This document shows, in pieces, positions 23,401 through 30,200 of a stretch of DNA of 30,551 nucleotides (positions within the stretch are counted from its first letter, which is position 1; the number at the start of each line of letters is the position of its first letter). The notes under the pieces were generated by a model. It was not told the DNA's origin and searched no databases. It saw only the letters and a program-made list of their open reading frames with translations. Location of the stretch: contig JAHHTX010000012.1 of assembly GCA_020024255.1 (NCBI GenBank), forward strand, positions 1 to 30,551, written 5' to 3'. This stretch comes from Anaerotignum sp. (GTDB lineage: Bacteria; Bacillota; Clostridia; Lachnospirales; Anaerotignaceae). The position numbers and the translations under genes are program-made.

Positions 23401-25441
23401 ACCATCAGTAGCAGCGTGGAGTGGTAAAGAGGAATCTCCGGGAACTTATCTGACCGTTACAGATAATACTGGAAAGACAAGAAACTTGGTTCCGCCACTG
23501 TATGATTCTCTGGGAAATACGTTTCATGTAAGTGAGACACAGACAAATTTGGCAGAGTCGCATTCTGCATCAAATGGTGAATCAGCTTATCAAGCGGTTC
23601 TAACTTCTGGAAGAATAAATGCGTTCAACTGGATTGACTTTGAAAATGATTTGAGCAAAGAGCTGGCAAGCCTAAAAATTACAAAAAAGGCATTGCGTAC
23701 AGTAGAAAACACACCCATTTCCGGAGTGTCGTTCAATATGAAAATTGAGCTGTGGGATGAACGAAATCAAGTTTGGATTCCACTGAGCGAAGATTCACCG
23801 TATTGGATCTTAAATGAGGGTGAATCTGCTCCGGAAGCGAATAAAGAACCGGAACTTTTGGCAAAAGATGCAGATGGTCAGATTGCTATTGAGCATGGGC
23901 AAACCATTTACATGAAGTTGATTGCTGGTACAAAGTACAGGGTTTCTGAAGTACTGTCCGCTGAGAATGAAAAATTATACACGACTACCTATACTGGTAC
24001 AGTAGAAAATCCTGAAGGGGAAAAGGAACAGCTGGTTATAGACAAAGAATCAGATAGACAAATGGGAATTGGGAATAAAACAGGTGTTAAGGCAGGCAGT
24101 ACCCATAACATCACCATAACAAACTACAATAATGTGGGTTCTAAGGGTGCGTTTGTGTTGACTAAAAATCTTGTTGCACCGCTTCCTACCGCAGAAAATT
24201 CTAAGTTTCCTTTCTATCTTGGCATCAATGATTACGATATCAGCAAAGATAGCCAGATTGAGTGCAAAGCAATATACTACAATACCCCAAAAAATGAGGT
24301 TCGACCACAAGCTCAAAAGGAAGACAACGTTTGGGTAGAAAATATCACCTTTAAACCGGATATGACAGATAAAATGGCAGGGAACCTCTTTTTGTATCCT
24401 GGGGAGACTGTTGTCATTACTGGACTACCTGAGGGATATTCTATGTATGTGCGGGAAAATTTGACACAAGAGCAAAAGGAAGAGTATGATGTCACTTTCA
24501 GGGAAGAGGGCAAGAACACTGTATCAGGAAATGAGATCACCAGTACGGCTGCTCAGATTGACAAAAACGGTGTAGTCAAGGTTACTTGTACAAACACAAG
24601 CAAGCTGCAATCACTCAATACGCTTTATATTACCAAAACGGTGAAACGTACTGATCAGCCAAATGGTACTCCAACAGATGCCGATAGGAAAAAAGAGTTT
24701 CCCTTCCGAATTACGTTGAAAAATCCCACTGACTTTGTCAGTACACAGGTTCAGGCTGGGATTCAAACGGATTCTGGAAACACAACTTCTAAAACTTTGC
24801 ATTTTACACAGTATGGTGCAGACTATGTTGCAGAAATTTCCCTTAAACATGGTGAAACGTTGATACTTTATGGTTTGCCCATCAATATTGATGTAGTTGT
24901 TCAGGAAATCAATCATAAGGGCTATGTAGTTTCCATGAATGAGGTCTTGGTGGATAATATTACCATACATTTAAAACAGGGAGGCGAATCCTATTCAGTT
25001 GTATGTGTAAACACAACTTCTGGTGTTACAACACCTGACGGAAACACATCTGGTGGCAATACACCTGATGGAAATACACCTGACGGAAACACACCTGACG
25101 GAAACACACCTGACGGAAATACATCTGGCGGAAATACACCTGATGGAAACACACCTGACGGGAACACACCTGACGGAAATACATCTGACGGAAACACACC
25201 TGACGGAAATACATCTGACCCTAATATATCTGATGGCAATATAATGGACAATCAGGCATCTCAACATATCGACAAGGACGTAAAACAGGAGCTTGCTGCA
25301 AAGAAAAGCAATGCGTCTCCAATTATATCTGATTCCAAATTGCCACAAACGGGTATGGCAAAGAGACCCATACTGGTTCTTGCGATAATGGGTTTATTTC
25401 TTTTGGTTACTGGCTATAGGCTTGCTATGAAAAAGGACTGA
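20411..25441 (+). CDS. Giant LPQTG-anchored surface adhesin with fibro-slime domain
   Basis: 1676 residues, exported and wall-anchored. In order: signal peptide (1-44); a Cys/His-rich stretch (51-102) with three C..HTHxxxC motifs (C51-H56-H58-C62, C69-H77-H79-C83, C90-H95-H97-C101); a beta-rich region (about 105-310) with an ISIDVGTLLPEE segment; a region of unknown fold; a PA14-like fibro-slime domain (about 737-885; FQFNGDDDVWFFIDGKLVLD then LGGIHDRYGG); at least three Ig-like/pilin-type domains with repeated ITKK or LTKN starts (about 1095-1535); the PDGNT repeats (1541-1610); LPQTG (1644-1648), a hydrophobic helix and KKD. No pilin YPKN-type lysine motif was found, so polymerisation into a pilus is uncertain. 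The ATG at 20411 has GGAGAGG 8 nt upstream; a frame-matched ATG eight codons earlier is rejected. A sortase follows 6 nt later. Confidence 0.9.
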   Translation: MENKTKSLVAKYRQVTHRTRKIVAVLTLIVMIGTVLMPAQPAFSMTNKIICKMEEHTHIDACYEMQSICGQDESEEHTHTEECWQKNLVCTLPEHTHVAECYTHTDAEIESPSEDKAEGQIVEDFPEAPSAEHLPKDIPEKYTDVYDAKIPGGGIRVYAQPDTIPKDVELNVRLLDESSTEFAQAVERLKSAGNHYDFIKALDISFINQQGEEIEPLAPVYISIDVGTLLPEEANPRSIQIQHHKELVPLTDKDRDKDGIQDEIYTVQEPNVRMESVVDNHKGVLEQDTEAGSWVAIFPVDSFSIFTITSSGWSQLNIQVQCVDEYALELEEGKKPNNIIKDEMHKPDATFDITFMTNEHERIKIDGYQYDGKAYYMQGGQYKHRIYGLRRENGKWYYYPNDNNRNAKTEFDPQPDFYGENPKDFIRLVYKKVMKIPVQYVHYDDKKNEIVSLPQEATPNGRNPDYITNLGNEFFIRDVDSIPKINTYFYIGKAFIGEAVPKNEVLTVISKEGQIYGVTPDEKEIPLTEDNPLKVLYSKTQTGRPDTIRTVPTRDKGLVINLFDYDSGERSGEDEKINAGKKLQFVQDRSREQEYNRWTGMDGGIYTGIVEEELVDGYPVVDGQSLNYLFDPDIGRAELGKTVKHVHTNLDHLFTVDKDGYYTYDSMRNFATVMDPSTPGGEPPHYPGQNDGGNFVVYKQPALPGQFGEGDNPKFLPFNKYSEANRPNKPHNQETIKQYHFGMTMEADFIMPIGGQVADEDGSFTGLRDMVFQFNGDDDVWFFIDGKLVLDLGGIHDRYGGMINFRTGEVRTNAPSMEHSGRVQKNLYNIQGDPNELTYNQLAEARENAGFGKFSKHRFKFFYLERGKGASNCEISFNMIPVVHTLVIGKRLPEHLHVAPVDHMWYQFQVETEQPGGNRKPLANTTYDVIKLEPDSDPIIGGEFVRGGKTDNDGYFYLRAGERAVFRDDIDLKDTGITETSKVKIFVSEIIRNDQGKPSVAAWSGKEESPGTYLTVTDNTGKTRNLVPPLYDSLGNTFHVSETQTNLAESHSASNGESAYQAVLTSGRINAFNWIDFENDLSKELASLKITKKALRTVENTPISGVSFNMKIELWDERNQVWIPLSEDSPYWILNEGESAPEANKEPELLAKDADGQIAIEHGQTIYMKLIAGTKYRVSEVLSAENEKLYTTTYTGTVENPEGEKEQLVIDKESDRQMGIGNKTGVKAGSTHNITITNYNNVGSKGAFVLTKNLVAPLPTAENSKFPFYLGINDYDISKDSQIECKAIYYNTPKNEVRPQAQKEDNVWVENITFKPDMTDKMAGNLFLYPGETVVITGLPEGYSMYVRENLTQEQKEEYDVTFREEGKNTVSGNEITSTAAQIDKNGVVKVTCTNTSKLQSLNTLYITKTVKRTDQPNGTPTDADRKKEFPFRITLKNPTDFVSTQVQAGIQTDSGNTTSKTLHFTQYGADYVAEISLKHGETLILYGLPINIDVVVQEINHKGYVVSMNEVLVDNITIHLKQGGESYSVVCVNTTSGVTTPDGNTSGGNTPDGNTPDGNTPDGNTPDGNTSGGNTPDGNTPDGNTPDGNTSDGNTPDGNTSDPNISDGNIMDNQASQHIDKDVKQELAAKKSNASPIISDSKLPQTGMAKRPILVLAIMGLFLLVTGYRLAMKKD
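25031..25240 (+). repeat. Fourteen 15-bp tandem repeats encoding TPDGN units
   Basis: Tandem units of ACA-CCT-GAC-GGA-AAC and variants (TCT for CCT; GGT, GGC or GGA for GAC/GGA). They encode TPDGN or TSGGN. Ten of the units are near-identical, and the last two (TSDPN, ISDGN) have drifted. The unit is a multiple of three, so expansion or contraction keeps frame. It forms the spacer between the last domain and the LPQTG signal. Confidence 0.95.
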
Positions 25442-25447
25442 ATATCC

Positions 25448-26083
25448 ATGAAAAAATTACAGGTGGTTTTGGGTAGGATACTTATTGTTTTAGGGTGCTT
25501 GCTTATATTAGGGGCATTGCTACTGTCTGGGTACAATGGAAAGTTGGAACAGAATGCCAAGATAGTCAGTGCCTCTACACTTGAGGAAGTACAACAGAAA
25601 ATAGAATGGAATCGTAACACAGCGGAAAAGAAACATATATCTATGCAAGAATTTGAACGTGGCGGTAATTCATATTTTGGGGTGTTGGAAATTCCCCGTC
25701 TGGATTTGAGCCTTCCGGTGCAGGCAGATTGGAGTTATGACAAACTATATCAAAGTCCATGTGTATATTCTGGAAGTATACAGGACGGTGAACTGGTGAT
25801 TCTGGCACATAACTACCATGCACATTTTCGTAATATCAGCAATCTAGAACAAGGAGATAAAATCTTGCTGACAGATATCGAGGGAAAGCAATTCCATTAT
25901 GTGGTGGAAGAAGTATTGCTCTTGGAAGCTGAAAATGTGAAAGAAATGACTGACAGTGGTTATGATTTAAGCCTTTTCACCTGCTCTTACAGTGGGGACA
26001 CCCGTGTGACAGTACGGTGTACGATGGAAAACGAGGCTGACCATTACCCGACAACTGAATTTGTCACAACAGACTTTTCTTGA
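25448..26083 (+). CDS. Sortase, partner of the adjacent LPQTG adhesin
   Basis: 211 residues. The N-terminal membrane helix is at about 8-27. The sortase beta-barrel carries catalytic H121 in LVILAHNYHAHF, C179 in LFTCSYSGDTRVTV (the TLxTC-type motif appears as SLFTC) and a likely catalytic arginine R186. The sequence resembles the single-substrate sortases found next to LPxTG adhesins in clostridia, but its class cannot be set with certainty. The gene starts 6 nt after the adhesin stop, so the two are coexpressed and the sortase probably anchors that protein. No ATP or metal site is expected. A terminator is 147 nt downstream. Confidence 0.9.
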   Translation: MKKLQVVLGRILIVLGCLLILGALLLSGYNGKLEQNAKIVSASTLEEVQQKIEWNRNTAEKKHISMQEFERGGNSYFGVLEIPRLDLSLPVQADWSYDKLYQSPCVYSGSIQDGELVILAHNYHAHFRNISNLEQGDKILLTDIEGKQFHYVVEEVLLLEAENVKEMTDSGYDLSLFTCSYSGDTRVTVRCTMENEADHYPTTEFVTTDFS

Positions 26084-26230
26084 AGTATCACTGCACAATA
26101 CGCAATACAGGATTCTAAATTAGTATGATTGTATTCCATTGGAATGACTTCATTGATAAACCCAAATCGCCTTAAAAACCGGGATTGTCTGAAAAAGAAA
26201 GATGGTAAAGCGTCTTTTAAATTGCATTTC

Positions 26231-26258
26231 AAGCATCGTAGAAATACGGTGCTTTTTT
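26231..26258 (+). terminator. Terminator of the adhesin-sortase operon
   Basis: AAGCATCGTA (26231-26240) and TACGGTGCTT (26245-26254) form a 10-bp stem with one G-U pair and a GAAA loop, followed by a run of T to 26258. Confidence 0.88.
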
Positions 26259-26313
26259 GCTTGGCTCTGTTATTGTATGTTCTGCATTCAAAAAAAGCTG
26301 AAAAAAGAAAATA

Positions 26314-26439
26314 TTCCTGATTACACTGAACGATGAGGGGATAAAACCGTATGCCCCACAAAATTTAAATGATAGTTCTATGGAAACTAAGTTACTTGTC
26401 AATGCCTTTGTACTCTCTATTGTGAAAAATATAGAATGA
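26314..26439 (+). pseudogene. Possible 3' fragment of a lost gene
   Basis: A 41-codon frame reads FLITLNDEGIKPYAPQNLND then SSMETKLLVNAFVLSIVKNI E and a stop. It looks protein-like (balanced composition, helical C-terminus), but it has no start or ribosome binding site and an upstream stop closes the frame. I cannot name the parent family. Chance is possible. Confidence 0.25.
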
Positions 26440-26588
26440 GTCCATTATGTAGAGAAATTCATAGTTAAGTCATATTATATCTCCCAAAATGATACAATAA
26501 GTAAGAAAAGAATATCCGAAAATCGTACAATTTGTGGTTATGGCAAGCATATATTGTACGTTTGGCTGAAAAGAAGAAGGATAATCTT

Positions 26589-26618
26589 TTGCAATGATAT
26601 CATCATAATGATTATAAT
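26589..26618 (+). promoter_or_regulatory. MATE gene promoter
   Basis: TTGCAA (26589-26594), an 18-nt spacer, TATAAT (26613-26618). Its -10 box lies inside the Fur/PerR-like box, so repressor binding would block it. Confidence 0.6.
26603..26617. promoter_or_regulatory. Fur/PerR-like operator over the MATE promoter
   Basis: TCATAATGATTATAA differs in one base from the PerR consensus TTATAATnATTATAA and in two from the Fur consensus TGATAATnATTATCA. The wider dyad ATCATCAT...ATGATGAT surrounds it. It overlaps the -10 box. Confidence 0.5.
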
Positions 26619-26660
26619 GATGATTAGGGCATGATACTTTCCGCAGAAAGGCAGAGATAT

Positions 26661-28010
26661 ATGAAAAATGATTATCTAATTCGAGAAAATCCTTGGAAAG
26701 CTTTGATTTGGTTCGCCTTTCCCATCATTCTTGGGAATTTTTTTCAACAGACCTATACAATGATTGATTCCGTAATTGTGGGTCGTTATGTGAGCCAAAA
26801 TGCACTGGCAGCCGTTGGTGCTTCCTATTCGCTAACCAATATTTTCATTTCCATTGCCACTGGCGGTGGCATGGGGGCTTCCATCGTTGTTAGCCGATAT
26901 TTTGGTTCAAAGGACTATAAGAAAATGAAAACAGCTGTATATACAGCACTCATTTTTTTCTTATCTGCCAGTCTATTGTTAAGTTGTTTTGGTCTTTTGT
27001 TTAGCAAAAAGATTATGCTGCTCCTAAATACTCCGTCAGATATTTTAAATGCGGCACTCAGTTATCTCAATATTTATTTTATGGGTCTTCCATTTCTGTT
27101 CATGTATAATGTACTGTCTTCTATGTTTAATGCATTGGGAAAGTCTAGGATTCCACTTTGTTTTTTGATTTTCTCATCTATATTCAATATAGTATTGGAT
27201 ATATTTATGGTAAGACAGCTAAACATGGGAATTGCAGGTGTGGCATGGGCAACATTGATTGCACAAGGAATATCAGCCATTCTTTCTTTTTTCACATTAC
27301 GCTCAGAACTCAAAAAGATGAAAAGCGAAAATCCATGCGTAATTGATTTTACAGAACTTTCTTCTATGGTCAAAATAGCAATTCCTTCTGTTTTACAGCA
27401 ATCTACTATTTCCATCGGGATGATATTGGTACAGTCTGTGATCAATGTTTTCGGTGCAGAGGTTGTGGCTGGTTTTTCCGCTGCCATGCGTATTGAGTCG
27501 CTTTGCATTGTTCCGATGTTAGGTATTGGAAATGCCATTTCTTCTTATACTGCACAAAATATTGGTGCATCACAGGAAGAACGAGTTATTATGGGATATC
27601 ATGTTGCAAATAAGCTGGTTATCTTTTGCGGTATGCTCATTCTGATCATATTGGAATTGTTCCATGAACCGATTATTTTTTCGTTTATGGGAAAAGAAGG
27701 AACACCACTTGCTTTATCCATAGGAAACAGCTATTTGAAATTCATGGGATTCTTTTTCTTTTTGATTGGATTTAAAGTATCTGTAGACGGATTGCTGCGG
27801 GGTGCTGGTGACATGAAAATGTTTACGATTGCTAACATTGCCAACCTATTTATTCGTGTGTTGGTTGCAAAAATTTTTGCCCCACGCTTTGGTGTATTTA
27901 TGATATGGACGGCTGTTCCGTTTGGGTGGTTTGTCAACTGGTTGATTTCGTTTTTGCAATATCGCACAGAGAAATGGAAAACCATTTATCAAAGTACGGT
28001 GTTAAAATAA
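26661..28010 (+). CDS. MATE-family multidrug/metabolite efflux transporter
   Basis: 449 residues with about 12 membrane helices, arranged as two bundles of six. The N-terminal FAFPIILGNFFQQTYTMIDS and VIVGRYVSQNALAAVGASYS segments, and the matching second-half AIPSVLQQSTISIGMILVQS, are typical of NorM/DinF-type MATE exporters, which expel drugs or metabolites using Na+ or H+ gradients. The ATG at 26661 is preferred over one ten codons earlier: the product then begins MKNDYLIRENPWK, and the -10 box ends at 26618, which leaves a 36-nt leader. AAAGG lies 9 nt upstream. It is alone in its transcription unit, and its substrate cannot be read from sequence. The Fur/PerR-like box suggests stress or metal control. 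Confidence 0.9.
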   Translation: MKNDYLIRENPWKALIWFAFPIILGNFFQQTYTMIDSVIVGRYVSQNALAAVGASYSLTNIFISIATGGGMGASIVVSRYFGSKDYKKMKTAVYTALIFFLSASLLLSCFGLLFSKKIMLLLNTPSDILNAALSYLNIYFMGLPFLFMYNVLSSMFNALGKSRIPLCFLIFSSIFNIVLDIFMVRQLNMGIAGVAWATLIAQGISAILSFFTLRSELKKMKSENPCVIDFTELSSMVKIAIPSVLQQSTISIGMILVQSVINVFGAEVVAGFSAAMRIESLCIVPMLGIGNAISSYTAQNIGASQEERVIMGYHVANKLVIFCGMLILIILELFHEPIIFSFMGKEGTPLALSIGNSYLKFMGFFFFLIGFKVSVDGLLRGAGDMKMFTIANIANLFIRVLVAKIFAPRFGVFMIWTAVPFGWFVNWLISFLQYRTEKWKTIYQSTVLK

Positions 28011-28310
28011 AATAAATGTAATATTCAAGTGTAAGTTGCACACACCAAAAGTGTGAAATGAAAAGGAAACAGAGAACCAAAAAATATAAAAGAGGGGAAG
28101 AAAAGAGGGAAAAGGGCAATACTGTCTTTCTATGACTATGGTATAAAAGAATCAGGCGATGTATCCCATTTGGAATCAGATACATCGCCTGCTATTTGCA
28201 ATATAAAATTTCCTTTAGATGACCAAAACCCAACAAAGCCAAATGAAATAGGTGCAAAAGCCCTTATCAATCGTCTTTCCCCATTTGATTATCTGCTATT
28301 GCATAATACA
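28011..28310. other. 300-bp spacer between convergent MATE and OYE genes
   Basis: No supported gene. It contains a purine-rich stretch (28070-28120), the CACAC/GTGTG dyad near 28039 and a strong hairpin (28153-28191). A plus-strand open frame at 28170 is the antisense of the OYE gene's 3' end. Confidence 0.6.
28153..28191. terminator. Bidirectional hairpin between convergent genes
   Basis: A perfect 13-bp stem: CAGGCGATGTATC (28153-28165) and GATACATCGCCTG (28179-28191), 13-nt loop. Only short T-runs follow on either strand, so terminator activity is likely but not certain. Confidence 0.55.
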
Positions 28311-29426
28311 TTATTTTTGCGTCTTTTCATAAATACAATGTACACCTTTATGCTGATACATACCACCCAGACACAACTTGTTGCAGCGAATGCAATGTTG
28401 GATATTGTCGGTTTGTGCGGAGATTGTCTTGTTGACCCATTCGGGGTCTGCGATTAACTGTCGACTCATAGAAGCACAATCAATTCTGCCAGATGCAAGC
28501 TGCTCCTCAATAAAATCCGGGTCATGAAGTCCACCTACACCACAGATTGGGCGATTTGTGTATTTCCGCACTTCATCACAGAATTTTAAAAAGCAGCCTT
28601 GCTGACTGAATTCCGGATGATTTGCAGGAGGAATTACATCTTCTAATTTGGAATGATTTGCCAGTGCCACATGAAAACTTGTTACCCCTGCCTCTTCCAA
28701 AAGGGGAATAAATGTACTTAATTCACTTTCCAAAATACCAGCATTGCCATAATGTGGGTTTTCCTGACGAACACCGACTTTATAATCAATAGGAAGATTC
28801 GGCAGTTTTTCACGAATTGAACGAACAGCTTCCACCGCAAAACGTGCTCTATTCTCCAGATTTCCACCGTATTTATCGGAACGGTGATTAAAAATCTCTG
28901 AACTGAAACTTCCACACATTCGGTCACCATGTACCTGTACAGCGTCGAAACCGGCTTTTACGGCAAGAACAGCTGCATTACCAAAGGAAGATGTAATGTG
29001 TTGTACTTTTTCGGTAGGAATCGATGAAATGTAACGCCCGGTTTCCTGATTCATTTTAGTGCGTAGATCCATTTGATCCATTTTTCCGGTAAGCAGTTTG
29101 GGAATATATTTCAGCATTCCCGCTATATTCAAATCTGATTGATACAGTTGTGCACATATCATGCAGTCATGCTCATGTGCAATCTGTGTAACTTGTTGAT
29201 AATAAGAAAATCCTTTTGGAGACAATAATGATGGGGAAAATTTGCTTTTTTGAACAGGTACATCTCCAACGATAATCATTGCACAACCACCTGCTGCAAT
29301 AACAGCCATTTTTTTAAAATATTTCGGTGCTTTCAACCCCATTGAGGTTGGTGCAAAGATGATGCGATTTTTTAATGGAATTCCTCCGTAATTGAATGCA
29401 CGCTCAATCGTTTTATACGTTTTCAT
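28311..29426 (-). CDS. Old-Yellow-Enzyme-like Fe-S flavoprotein, TIM-barrel-only form
   Basis: 371 residues of the NADH:flavin oxidoreductase / 2,4-dienoyl-CoA reductase family, which reduces activated C=C bonds. The FMN TIM barrel is present (PLKNRIIFAPTSMG, FNHRSDKYGGNLENRARFAV, SRQLIADPEW). The C-terminal four-cysteine cluster motif is C345, C348, C352, C364 (CIRCNKLC then eleven residues and C). Related enzymes usually continue into an FAD/NAD(P)H domain (about 650 residues); that domain is absent, so electrons must come from another protein. The substrate-site motif HxxH/N-G-Y is replaced by H166-G-D-R169-M-C. It overlaps its MarR-type regulator by 4 nt (ATGA), so the two are translationally coupled and probably functionally linked. 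Confidence 0.85.
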   Translation of the reverse strand: MKTYKTIERAFNYGGIPLKNRIIFAPTSMGLKAPKYFKKMAVIAAGGCAMIIVGDVPVQKSKFSPSLLSPKGFSYYQQVTQIAHEHDCMICAQLYQSDLNIAGMLKYIPKLLTGKMDQMDLRTKMNQETGRYISSIPTEKVQHITSSFGNAAVLAVKAGFDAVQVHGDRMCGSFSSEIFNHRSDKYGGNLENRARFAVEAVRSIREKLPNLPIDYKVGVRQENPHYGNAGILESELSTFIPLLEEAGVTSFHVALANHSKLEDVIPPANHPEFSQQGCFLKFCDEVRKYTNRPICGVGGLHDPDFIEEQLASGRIDCASMSRQLIADPEWVNKTISAQTDNIQHCIRCNKLCLGGMYQHKGVHCIYEKTQK

Positions 29427-29842
29427 AGGCGCTCCTTTCCTGCTACAAGCTTTTGAAGTAAAGTAAAAAGCTGAAGTTTTTCATCTTCAGACAATGTTTT
29501 TACCAATTCAGTATCCCAACAATAGAATACTTCATGCCCTAACGAAAAGGCTTTTTGCCCTTTTTCTGTTAGATATAAGTGAGCAACTCTTGCATTTTCT
29601 GTATTTTTTTCTTTTCGAAGAAACCCACTTTTGGTTAGTTTTGTCAGAGTTCTTTGAGAATATCCCCAGTCTATCTGTAGATATTTTGTTAGTTCTGAGG
29701 GTGTACAGCCAGGGCTTTTTCCGACATAAATCAAAAAGGGAAGTTGACCAAAACTTAAATCAAGTTCCGTTAGCCGATGTCCGGTATAACGCATAAAGTC
29801 TTTGTACAAAACAGTTATATAAAATGCTAATGTGCTATCCAA
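29423..29842 (-). CDS. MarR-family transcriptional regulator
   Basis: 139 residues. The winged helix-turn-helix (SPGCTPSELTKYLQIDWGYS then QRTLTKLTKSGFLRKEKN) and the wing (ARVAHLYLTEKGQKAF) are typical of MarR. The start is a TTG with AAGGAG 9 nt upstream; the product begins MDSTLAFYITVLYKD, and normal MarR length results. The frame is open 74 codons further upstream, but that region crosses the promoter and operator. It has no unusual residues. It precedes and overlaps the OYE-like gene. A palindrome between promoter and start suggests autorepression, relieved by a phenolic or electrophilic compound as in other MarR/OYE pairs; the ligand is unknown. Confidence 0.88.
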   Translation of the reverse strand: MDSTLAFYITVLYKDFMRYTGHRLTELDLSFGQLPFLIYVGKSPGCTPSELTKYLQIDWGYSQRTLTKLTKSGFLRKEKNTENARVAHLYLTEKGQKAFSLGHEVFYCWDTELVKTLSEDEKLQLFTLLQKLVAGKERL

Positions 29843-29857
29843 TAAAATCCACTCCTT

Positions 29858-29874
29858 ACTTGACAAAGTCAAGT
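29858..29874. promoter_or_regulatory. Candidate MarR operator
   Basis: ACTTGAC-AAA-GTCAAGT, a perfect dyad with 7-bp arms between the transcription start and the ribosome binding site. A partial copy of the half-site (CTTGACAAAG) also covers the -35 box. Confidence 0.65.
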
Positions 29875-29881
29875 TAAACTT

Positions 29882-29910
29882 AGTATAAAACAGTGATGGC
29901 ACTTTGTCAA
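29882..29910 (-). promoter_or_regulatory. marR-OYE promoter
   Basis: On the minus strand TTGACA (29910-29905), a 17-nt spacer, TATACT (29887-29882), immediately upstream of the candidate operator. Confidence 0.78.
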
Positions 29911-30105
29911 GATAATGTGCTATAGCAGAATGCCGGTTTTCTATTCTGTTTTCACCATCTTTTCTGAAGTTTTTTCCAATCCCAATTTCTCCAATATCTG
30001 AAACTGAAATCCCTTCAAAGTTTTTTTGGTGCTCGGTTTCATCTAACTTGCCCATTGCCATCAAAAATTTTTATATGGAAATCGAAAAAAATTTTATTAT
30101 TGCGC

Positions 30106-30133
30106 TTGAAATTCTGATAAAAAAGAATATAAT
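30106..30133 (+). promoter_or_regulatory. Promoter of the secreted-protein gene
   Basis: TTGAAA (30106-30111), a 16-nt spacer, TATAAT (30128-30133), 67 nt before the ATG. Confidence 0.65.
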
Positions 30134-30137
30134 AAAA

Positions 30138-30155
30138 AGTAAGTCATGACTAACT
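30138..30155. promoter_or_regulatory. Candidate operator at the secreted-protein promoter
   Basis: AGTAAGTCATGACTAACT contains the perfect 10-bp palindrome AGTCATGACT, extended to AGT...ACT with one mismatched pair. It starts 5 nt after the -10 box, over the expected transcription start. It differs from the marR dyad, so another regulator is likely. Confidence 0.5.
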
Positions 30156-30200
30156 AAAAAAGAAGACATAACTTTTATTTGTTTTGGTGAGGAGGAAAAA

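Larger units (their letters stand above)
26084..26660. other. 577-bp gene-poor spacer, sortase to MATE
   Basis: This holds the sortase terminator, a likely gene fragment (26314-26439), AT-rich DNA, and the MATE promoter and Fur/PerR-like box. An open frame at 26129-26320 runs through the terminator and is not supported. Confidence 0.5.
29843..30200. other. Divergent control region, marR to secreted-protein gene
   Basis: 358 bp with no supported gene. It holds the minus-strand marR promoter and operator and the plus-strand promoter and dyad of the next gene; the central 29911-30105 shows nothing recognisable. Confidence 0.5.

Noticed and set aside
25031..25240. CRISPR array
   Set aside because: Repeats are contiguous 15-bp codon repeats with no spacers, inside an open reading frame.
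24991..25348. Minus-strand repeat-rich frames opposite the adhesin stalk
   Set aside because: They are the antisense of the 15-bp repeat; all frames are open only because of the repeat.
26129..26320. 63-codon frame after the sortase
   Set aside because: It runs through the terminator hairpin and has a Lys/Leu-rich composition without a domain.
28170..28457. 95-codon plus-strand frame
   Set aside because: It starts in the hairpin and is the antisense of the OYE 3' end.
29843..30064. 74-codon N-terminal extension of MarR
   Set aside because: It crosses the promoter and palindrome; TTG with AAGGAG gives the usual MarR size.
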